DNA from: Chloroflexota bacterium
GTDB lineage: Bacteria > Chloroflexota > Anaerolineae > Anaerolineales > VGOW01
NCBI GenBank assembly: GCA_016215145.1
Contig: JACRLA010000268.1
Span: 1-17,834, forward strand
Length of the DNA stretch: 17,834 nucleotides
Direction of reading: 5' to 3'
Shown here piece after piece: positions 13,362-17,834 of this stretch. The position numbers and the translations under genes are program-made. Below the pieces are notes generated by a model, which ran no database searches, was not told the origin of the DNA, and was given only the letters and a program-made list of their open reading frames with translations. Each line of letters begins with the position of its first letter. Within the stretch, counting starts at the first letter, position 1.

Positions 13362-14840
13362 TTACTTGTTGGAAATTAACTTATTCGCTTCTGGAGCGAT
13401 CTTCTTCATCGCATCGGCGGCTTTGGCTTTGCCGAAGATCACATTCTGGAATTCAGGATGGATCAAACGGGTGAGCGGTGCCCAGTCAACGATGAGCGGC
13501 GTAATCCACATATCAGGGAGGACGCCCAAGAATTGATCGAGCGGCGGATTGACCTTCACGCTCTTGCGCGCGCCGGGGGCGAGGTAGAAACCTGTCGCCA
13601 CGTTACTGCCGGGCGGCACATCAAGTTGCACTTCGGATGAGGTGAGATACTTCGCCAAGTCCATCGCGGCTTTGCGTTTCACTTCGTCTTTTACTCTTGC
13701 GACGGCGATCAAGCCTACCGCGCCCACAGTGAGTTTATTGCCTTTGTATGTCGGGATCGGGTAGATCTCGAAATTTGCTTTGGCGGCAACAAGTTGCGGC
13801 GCGAAGCCGGTGGCGTCTACGACCATAGCGATTTGCTTGTTAGTGAAACCACCTTTGACATCCGAATCTTTCATCGAGCCGAAGTCGGGCGGAGTCACTT
13901 TATGCACCAATGCTAAATCAGCAAAGCGCTGCATTCCGGCGGCGGTGGCGGCGTTGTCGAAGCCGAACTTACGATCTGCGGTCACCGGGCGTACGCTTAC
14001 ATCTTCATTCATCCACAAACCCCAAGTGTTGACCACACCGGGGTCAACGAAACCGGCGAAGCCATAGACCTGCTCGCCATTGGCGCGTTTGAATGTGACT
14101 TTCTTCGCCGTTTCGACGAACTGTTCATATGTCCAAGTTTTTGATGGCATATCAACTTTTGCTTCGGCGAAGACATCTTTGTTCAAATACATACCCATCG
14201 GCACGACCCACAGAGGCCAGGCATATGCTTTGCCATCTTTGAGGCGTGTCACGTCCAACACGTTGGGGAAAATGTCGGCTTTGTCGTCGGCGGTCAAGTA
14301 GGTGTCAATCGGTTCGATGAGATCGTCACGCACCATGCCGGGCAAACGATCGGAAGGCAGGCGCAAGAGATCAATGCCTTGCCCGCTTTGCAGTGCCGTA
14401 TTCAATTTGGTGAAGCCTTCATCGTTTGGCGGGTAACCGGTGATCTCGACTTTGATGTCGGGATTGTCAATCATAAATTGCGACACCGCATTGTCAAACG
14501 GGTTAGCAAATTGATTGCCGGGCGTGTAACCTAATACCCACAAGTTCAATGTGCCTTTGAAGCCACTGGCACTCTTGCGGATACCGCCTTTGGCTTCACG
14601 CTTCGGGGGCGGCGGGTTGGTGGGGGCGACAGTTGCCGCAGGCGCAGCTGTTGCCGCAGGCGCAACGGTGGCGGCAGGTGCGCTGGTCGCCGCAGGCGCA
14701 CTTGTTGCCTTCGGCGCCTCGGTGGGTTTGGGCGCTTCGGTCGTTGGGGTCGCGCACGCCGCAAGCAACAGGCTGGCGATGACCACCACCGAGAGAATAT
14801 GCCACAGACCCGAAAGTGGGGATTTCTGTTTCTTCTCCAT
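13362..14840 (-). CDS. Lipoprotein sugar-binding protein of ABC importer
   Basis: A 492-residue extracytoplasmic solute-binding protein of the MalE/UgpB type (cluster 1 sugar binders). The N-terminus is a lipoprotein signal: KK-containing n-region, hydrophobic core to about 28 and lipobox LLAAC with lipid-bearing Cys29. Residues 30-80 are an Ala/Pro/Thr linker of repeated SAPAATSAPAATVAP-like units that holds the binder away from the membrane. The folded part starts near GTLNLWVLGYTPGNQF and contains DIKVEITGYPPNDEGF, GQGIDLLRLPSDRLPGM, YAWPLWVVPMGMYLNKDVF and a terminal EFQNVIFGKAKAADAMKKIAPEANK segment. AAGGAG lies 8 bases before ATG. It precedes two permease genes in the operon. The ligand is unknown; the operator upstream of gntR hints at amino sugars but does not prove it. 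Confidence 0.93.
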   Translation of the reverse strand: MEKKQKSPLSGLWHILSVVVIASLLLAACATPTTEAPKPTEAPKATSAPAATSAPAATVAPAATAAPAATVAPTNPPPPKREAKGGIRKSASGFKGTLNLWVLGYTPGNQFANPFDNAVSQFMIDNPDIKVEITGYPPNDEGFTKLNTALQSGQGIDLLRLPSDRLPGMVRDDLIEPIDTYLTADDKADIFPNVLDVTRLKDGKAYAWPLWVVPMGMYLNKDVFAEAKVDMPSKTWTYEQFVETAKKVTFKRANGEQVYGFAGFVDPGVVNTWGLWMNEDVSVRPVTADRKFGFDNAATAAGMQRFADLALVHKVTPPDFGSMKDSDVKGGFTNKQIAMVVDATGFAPQLVAAKANFEIYPIPTYKGNKLTVGAVGLIAVARVKDEVKRKAAMDLAKYLTSSEVQLDVPPGSNVATGFYLAPGARKSVKVNPPLDQFLGVLPDMWITPLIVDWAPLTRLIHPEFQNVIFGKAKAADAMKKIAPEANKLISNK

Positions 14841-14863
14841 GTTCTTCTCCTTTTATAAAATAG

Positions 14864-14896
14864 AACCCTCAGATTTAATTTTTTACTGAGAGGGTT
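14864..14896 (-). terminator. Weak hairpin between gntR and the binding-protein gene
   Basis: Minus-strand arms AACCCTC (14890-14896) and GAGGGTT (14864-14870) pair over a 19-nt AT-rich loop, with extra TCAG/CTGA pairing possible inside. CTATTTTATAAAA follows. It lies between the stop of gntR and the ribosome-binding site of the binding protein, and may reduce or process read-through. I see no separate promoter with a good -35 here. Confidence 0.45.
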
Positions 14897-14904
14897 TCAC
14901 GAAT

Positions 14905-15636
14905 TTATCTCGCCTGCAAGTTCGAACGGAACTTGTAGCGATCACCACGATAGGCGGATAACACATATTCAACGGGGATGCCGTCGCTGGTTAACGTCAG
15001 GCGTTGAATCCTTAATACGGCAGCCGGTGGGTCAAGCTTCAGCAATTTGATCTCATCCGGTTCGGCGAGTGCGGCTTCGATGGTTTGCTCGGCTTGCGTC
15101 AGAACAACTTTGTATTCGTTCTCCAAAACTGCATAAAGTGATTCGTTGGCGAAGTTGTGATTTAAAAGATTCGGGAATAAAGCGAAAGGCAAGTAGGCGG
15201 TCTCGAGTGCGAGCGGTTTGCCATCTGCCACGCGCAAGCGCGAAAGTTGGATCACTTCGGCGTTGGGTGTCAGACGTAAGGCGATGGCGACATCAGACGG
15301 TGACGGTATCACCTTGGCTTTTAATACGCGGCTGGTTGGTTTGTTGCCGCGGGCGCGCACATCCTGACTAAAACCGGTGAGGGCGCGCAGCTGTTGATCG
15401 ATCTTCGGCTCGGCGACAAAGGTGCCTTTTCCGGTGCGGGTATAGATCGTGCCTTCGCGTGCCAACTCCAATAACGCTTGGCGCACCGTCATGCGGCTCA
15501 CTTTGAAACGCAACGCCAGTTCACGCTCCGACGGGAGACGTTGGTTGGTGTTGTAGCGTCTCGAGGTGATGTCGGAGACGATGGACGCCTTGAGTTGGAG
15601 ATAGAGCGGGTCGGGGGCTTCGCGGTGCAGTTTCAA
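14905..15636 (-). CDS. GntR-family regulator, HutC/NagR subfamily (UTRA effector domain)
   Basis: A 243-residue transcription repressor. The winged helix-turn-helix covers about 9-76: PLYLQLKASIVSDI, RLPSERELALRFKVSRMTVRQAL, then EGTIYTRTGKGTFVAEPK. The UTRA ligand domain spans about 95-236 with SRLRVADGKPLALETAYLPF and the closing VEYVLSAYRGDRYKF. The overall layout resembles NagR/YvoA and DasR, which sense amino-sugar phosphates, but the effector here is unknown. The start codon is TTG (15634-15636), 8 bases after GGAG; a nearby ATG in another frame meets a stop after two codons. The gene is first in the sugar-import operon and carries a HutC-type operator at its own promoter, so it should repress itself and, through read-through, the importer. 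Confidence 0.94.
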   Translation of the reverse strand: MKLHREAPDPLYLQLKASIVSDITSRRYNTNQRLPSERELALRFKVSRMTVRQALLELAREGTIYTRTGKGTFVAEPKIDQQLRALTGFSQDVRARGNKPTSRVLKAKVIPSPSDVAIALRLTPNAEVIQLSRLRVADGKPLALETAYLPFALFPNLLNHNFANESLYAVLENEYKVVLTQAEQTIEAALAEPDEIKLLKLDPPAAVLRIQRLTLTSDGIPVEYVLSAYRGDRYKFRSNLQAR

Positions 15637-15652
15637 CGTCTCATCTCCGGGC

Positions 15653-15670
15653 TACTGGTCTATACCAGTA
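15653..15670. promoter_or_regulatory. HutC/NagR/DasR-type GntR operator
   Basis: On the gntR strand the site reads TACTGGTATAGACCAGTA: perfect 7-bp arms TACTGGT and ACCAGTA around a 4-bp centre. It fits the published HutC-subfamily consensus (GTMTAKAC core) and is close to DasR/NagR sites such as ACTGGTCTAGACCAGT. It begins at the predicted transcription start of gntR and ends 16 bases before its TTG codon. Confidence 0.85.
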
Positions 15671-15676
15671 AGGAAC

Positions 15677-15705
15677 AGTGTAGGGTGAATTTAAGTGTTT
15701 GTCAA
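15677..15705 (-). promoter_or_regulatory. Sigma-70-type promoter of the gntR-sugar ABC operon
   Basis: A consensus -35 TTGACA (15700-15705, minus strand), a 17-bp spacer and -10 TACACT (15677-15682). The expected start is near 15670, the first base of the operator, so bound regulator would block initiation. Confidence 0.85.
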
Positions 15706-15726
15706 GCAACGAATTGCGTTTAGAAT
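15699..15726 (+). promoter_or_regulatory. Divergent promoter of the GNAT gene, leaderless
   Basis: TTGTCA (15699-15704, 5/6), a 16-bp spacer and TAGAAT (15721-15726, 5/6). The -35 box is the same DNA as the opposite promoter's TTGACA. The GNAT ATG at 15735 is 9 bases past the -10 box, so the mRNA should begin at or within 2 bases of it. Confidence 0.65.
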
Positions 15727-15734
15727 CAATCACC

Positions 15735-16268
15735 ATGATTGAAATTTTTCGCGCCGCCCCGCAGCATGACGTTGTGCTTCGCAACTTATTTGAATTCTAT
15801 TGCTACGACTTTAGCGAGTTTGCTGCTGAAGATGTGAATGACGAAGGTCGCTTCACGCCATCGCGTTTCATGGCGCGTTATTGGGATGATCCGAATTGGC
15901 GAGCGTATCTAATGAAAGTAGATGAGCAATGGGCGGGATTCGTTTGGGTGGTTAAAGGTTCGTTGTTCAACGAAGCGAGACCGTATCCCGACGACGTTCA
16001 TTTTTCCGTTGACGAGTTTTTCATCGCGCGCAAATACCGTCGGCGCGGGCTCGGCGCGCATCTTGCCAATTACGTCTTCGATCTGTATGGCGGTACATGG
16101 GAAGTGACGGAGATTCCGCAAAACACGCCCGCGCAACATTTTTGGCGACGGGTGATCAACCGTTATACGAATGGGAATTTTGAAGAAGTGGTTTTCGAAT
16201 CGAGAACGTGGGGCAAACAGCCGATGCAGATTTTTCAGAATCATGATCGCGCGCAAGGGCGATGGTGA
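15735..16268 (+). CDS. GNAT-family N-acetyltransferase
   Basis: A 177-residue cytosolic protein of the GNAT fold, transferring an acetyl group from acetyl-CoA to an unidentified amine. The acetyl-CoA-binding motif A is KYRRRGLGAHL (100-110), preceded by the core strand VDEFFIARK (92-100). NTPAQHFWRRVI (130-141) is the usual motif B helix, in which the product-side residues reside. A further in-frame TTG at 15699 would add 12 residues, but it coincides with the -35 box and has no ribosome-binding site, so I prefer ATG 15735. No Shine-Dalgarno is visible, which agrees with a leaderless transcript. The following antitoxin gene starts 29 bases later and may be co-transcribed. Confidence 0.86.
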   Translation: MIEIFRAAPQHDVVLRNLFEFYCYDFSEFAAEDVNDEGRFTPSRFMARYWDDPNWRAYLMKVDEQWAGFVWVVKGSLFNEARPYPDDVHFSVDEFFIARKYRRRGLGAHLANYVFDLYGGTWEVTEIPQNTPAQHFWRRVINRYTNGNFEEVVFESRTWGKQPMQIFQNHDRAQGRW

Positions 16269-16297
16269 TAAAATTGAATCAAAGGAGAATAGTTGCC

Positions 16298-16603
16298 ATG
16301 ACAGTTCAAGTTCTTCCTCCGCAAGACTTAGTTCGGAAAACGATTCTTGAAGTAGTGAGCTTGCCAGAAAAAGATATGCTCACGGTGCTTGAGTTTGTAG
16401 GAAAGATTAAGCAACGCGAGAAAGAAGGGTTGCCTAAGTTAACGGTCGCGGAAATTCACGCTGAAGCGAATCGCATCGCTGCTGAAACCGCAAATCTTTC
16501 GCGCAAAGAAATCATGAATCGCTTTCGAGAAACTGTTGAGCAGATTCGTACTGAGGCAATAGCGAAAGGCACTGCACTTGACGGGGAGTGGGAGCGTGAC
16601 TAA
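16298..16603 (+). CDS. Putative antitoxin of a PIN-type toxin-antitoxin pair
   Basis: A 101-residue, highly charged, helical protein. A short lead (MTVQVLPPQDLV) is followed by KTILEVVSLPEKDMLTVLEFVGKIKQRE, a pattern seen in small antitoxin-like proteins next to PIN toxins, and by an amphipathic helix-rich C-terminal half (about 47-90). No clear DNA-binding fold (ribbon-helix-helix or AbrB) is evident, so I cannot assign an antitoxin family. The call rests mainly on position: it overlaps the PIN gene by 8 bases. ATG 16298 is preceded by AAAGGAG; an in-frame ATG at 16262 lies inside the GNAT gene and lacks such a site. Confidence 0.65.
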   Translation: MTVQVLPPQDLVRKTILEVVSLPEKDMLTVLEFVGKIKQREKEGLPKLTVAEIHAEANRIAAETANLSRKEIMNRFRETVEQIRTEAIAKGTALDGEWERD

Positions 16604-17051
16604 TAAAAAATTGCGTGCCGTATTTGATACAAACGTATTTGTCTCTGCTGTATTAACTCGTAATCCCGAGAGCCCGACGCGTGAATTACTTGAGCGTTGG
16701 GCAGAGGACGAATTTGGTTTGGTGATCTGCAATCCGTTGAGTGATGAGCTTATTGAAAAGCTGGTCGAACGAGAGGTAACTGTGGCAACTATTGCGCGTT
16801 TGTTGGCTCCGCTGACTCGTTATGCGGAATGGATTGAGATTCCGCCCGACTCGATAGAACGTGTGTTATCTGACGCGGATGATGATGTGGTTTTGGCATG
16901 TGCGGTTGTAGGTGGAGCAGATTATCTCGTGACTTATGATCCTCATTTTGATTCTTTGAATGGCGAGTATCGAGGGGTCAAAATCGTTAAGGCGTTGCCG
17001 TTCTTGTGGATCGTGCGCGGCGATACGCCGCCTGAAGTTGAAACTAAGTAA
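16596..17051 (+). CDS. PIN-domain toxin (putative RNase, VapC-like)
   Basis: A 151-residue PIN-domain protein of the kind annotated as putative toxin-antitoxin toxin component, PIN family. It would be a Mg2+-dependent endoribonuclease. Acidic active-site candidates are D11 in VFDTNVFVSAV, E51 in LSDELIEKL, the D94-D97 cluster in LSDADDDVVLACAV and D115/D119 in YDPHFDSL. All of these are present, so the enzyme looks intact. The start is GTG at 16596 with GGGAG just upstream; a TTG at 16578 is in frame but deeper inside the antitoxin. The 8-base overlap with the upstream gene points to coupled translation with less toxin than antitoxin. The RNA target is unknown. Confidence 0.87.
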   Translation: MTNKKLRAVFDTNVFVSAVLTRNPESPTRELLERWAEDEFGLVICNPLSDELIEKLVEREVTVATIARLLAPLTRYAEWIEIPPDSIERVLSDADDDVVLACAVVGGADYLVTYDPHFDSLNGEYRGVKIVKALPFLWIVRGDTPPEVETK

Positions 17052-17066
17052 TCTCAAGAGGCTGGC

Positions 17067-17495
17067 GTGTCTGACTGGCTCGACAAAATTATTGAAGAGG
17101 CGATGCGCAAAGGGCAGTTTGACGATCTGCCCGGTAAAGGCAAACCGCTCAATCTCGATCCGAATCCGCACGAAGACCCCGAGAAGCGTTTGGCGCACAA
17201 AGTGTTGCACGACGCCGGTTATAAATTGCCGTGGATAGATGAGCGCAACGAGATTGAAGCGGCGATTAAAATCATGCAAACGGATTTGGCGCGCGCCTAC
17301 GATGACTACCGCGTCGCTGTTGCCGCACCTTACGCCCGTTCCAATTGGGATGCCGCCACTGCAAACTTCCGCACCCGCGTTGTCGAGATCAACAAACGGA
17401 TTGACGTTTACAACTTAAATGTGCCTGCCGAAGTTTTTCAACGGATGCGAGTTGACGCCGAGATGATCAGTGAAAACTTGAGCAAAGCAAGTTAA
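17067..17495 (+). CDS. DUF1992 / DnaJC28-conserved-domain protein
   Basis: A 142-residue soluble protein matching the DnaJ homologue subfamily C member 28 conserved domain (DUF1992). The hallmark opening is IIEEAMRKGQFDDLPGKGKPLNLD (8-31), followed by DPEKRLAHKVLHDAGYKLPWIDERNEIE (37-64), where the tyrosine-Lys-Leu-Pro-Trp block is typical. A helical region (67-115) completes it. Despite the name it has no J domain; its function in bacteria is not established. The start is GTG with only a weak AGAGG upstream. It is 15 bases after the PIN gene, so read-through from that pair is possible. It is likely unrelated to the toxin-antitoxin function. Confidence 0.9.
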   Translation: MSDWLDKIIEEAMRKGQFDDLPGKGKPLNLDPNPHEDPEKRLAHKVLHDAGYKLPWIDERNEIEAAIKIMQTDLARAYDDYRVAVAAPYARSNWDAATANFRTRVVEINKRIDVYNLNVPAEVFQRMRVDAEMISENLSKAS

Positions 17496-17508
17496 TCACC
17501 AAACTCTC

Positions 17509-17543
17509 CACTTCGCACTTCCCACTTTGAACTTCTAACTTCC
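17509..17543. repeat. Five degenerate tandem heptamers before the proline dehydrogenase start
   Basis: Units CACTTCG, CACTTCC, CACTTTG, AACTTCT and AACTTCC run without gaps (consensus MACTTCN). They fill the gap between the DUF1992 stop and the next ATG (17548), where a ribosome-binding site and promoter would be expected; neither is visible. Confidence 0.7.
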
Positions 17544-17547
17544 TAAC

Positions 17548-17834
17548 ATGCTCCGCGAACTTCTTCTCTACCTCTCACATTCTAAAATCATGCGCGCCAT
17601 CGTCACACATTTTCCGGTGGCGCGTACCGTGTCTGCTCGTTTTGTGGCCGGCGAAAAAATCGAAGACGCGATCCGCGTCATGCGCGAGCTGCGCGCCAAG
17701 AAGATGCTGACCACGATGGATCATCTTGGCGAGAATGTCTCCACAGCAACAGAGGCGGCTCGTGCAACGGATGATTATTTGCACGCGTTAGACGAGATCG
17801 CCGCCGCGAATCTCCCCTCTCACGTCTCGCTCAA
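17548..17834 (+). CDS. Proline dehydrogenase family protein (5' part)
   Basis: The first 95 residues of a gene that runs out of the window. After a short helical lead, the sequence shows ARFVAGEKIEDAIRVMRELRAKKMLTTMDHLGENV, followed by the helix ATEAARATDDYLHALDEIAAANL and SHVSL. This is the N-terminal part of the FAD-binding barrel of proline dehydrogenases (PutA PRODH / PruA-type monofunctional), which oxidise L-proline to pyrroline-5-carboxylate and feed electrons to the quinone pool. Whether it is monofunctional or fused to the P5C dehydrogenase cannot be seen. No Shine-Dalgarno is visible before ATG 17548; a heptamer repeat occupies the upstream gap. The in-frame ATG at 17590 is an alternative start without better support. 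Confidence 0.85.
   Translation, partial: MLRELLLYLSHSKIMRAIVTHFPVARTVSARFVAGEKIEDAIRVMRELRAKKMLTTMDHLGENVSTATEAARATDDYLHALDEIAAANLPSHVSL

Noticed and set aside
14551..14889. Plus-strand open frame of Ala, Gly and Val repeats
   Set aside because: Antisense shadow of the Ala/Pro linker of the binding protein.
15699..15734. TTG start for the GNAT gene 12 codons upstream
   Set aside because: It coincides with the -35 box of both promoters and has no ribosome-binding site; the family fold begins at the ATG.
16269..16274. TAAAAT as a -10 box for the antitoxin gene
   Set aside because: No acceptable -35 sequence lies at the right distance; read-through from the GNAT promoter is simpler.

Overview
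The window looks like a chromosomal segment of a Chloroflexota bacterium, most likely an Anaerolineae-type lineage. This is inferred from gene content and style: very long Pro/Thr/Ala linkers after membrane anchors, a REC domain fused to a MinD/ParA-type ATPase, a sugar ABC importer without its own ATPase, and many short hairpin repeats between genes. No rRNA or tRNA gene was seen, so the taxonomy is a guess.

Layout, left to right. (1) 1-53: first codons of a minus-strand STAS-domain (anti-sigma-factor antagonist-like) gene cut by the window edge. (2) 293-769 (+): an L-2-amino-thiazoline-4-carboxylate hydrolase family protein. (3) 868-3491 (-): ribosomal operon rpsF-ssb-rpsR with a structured leader, followed after a repeat and a hairpin by a membrane-anchored parvulin-type peptidyl-prolyl isomerase. 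(4) 3713-6973 (-): a 1086-residue multi-domain sensor histidine kinase, divergent from (5) 7246-10427 (+): a compact operon of REC-MinD response regulator, sirtuin and soluble GAF histidine kinase. A strong terminator ends it. (6) 10500-15636 (-): a sugar-uptake operon in transcription order: GntR/UTRA regulator, lipoprotein solute-binding protein, two MalF/MalG-type permeases and a Gfo/Idh/MocA oxidoreductase. (7) 15735-17495 (+): GNAT acetyltransferase, a PIN-type toxin-antitoxin pair and a DUF1992 (DnaJC28-like) protein. (8) 17548-end (+): 5' part of a proline dehydrogenase.

The clearest regulatory signal lies between the GntR gene and the GNAT gene. A textbook promoter (TTGACA, 17 bp, TACACT) reads into gntR, with a HutC/NagR/DasR-type operator (TACTGGTATAGACCAGTA on the gntR strand) at the predicted start of transcription. 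The opposite promoter for the GNAT gene uses the same heptamer as its -35 box and predicts a leaderless mRNA. Intercistronic hairpins inside the sugar operon probably set the relative levels of regulator, binding protein, permeases and oxidoreductase.

The most system-like locus is the two-component cluster around 3713-10427: two kinases, a response regulator whose output is a ParA/MinD-like ATPase with an altered Walker A motif, and an NAD-dependent deacylase translated in overlap with the soluble kinase. Its biological output cannot be read from the sequence. A 31/33-identical repeat occurs in two intergenic gaps, and two perfect hairpins share the same apex, which suggests dispersed small repeat families.
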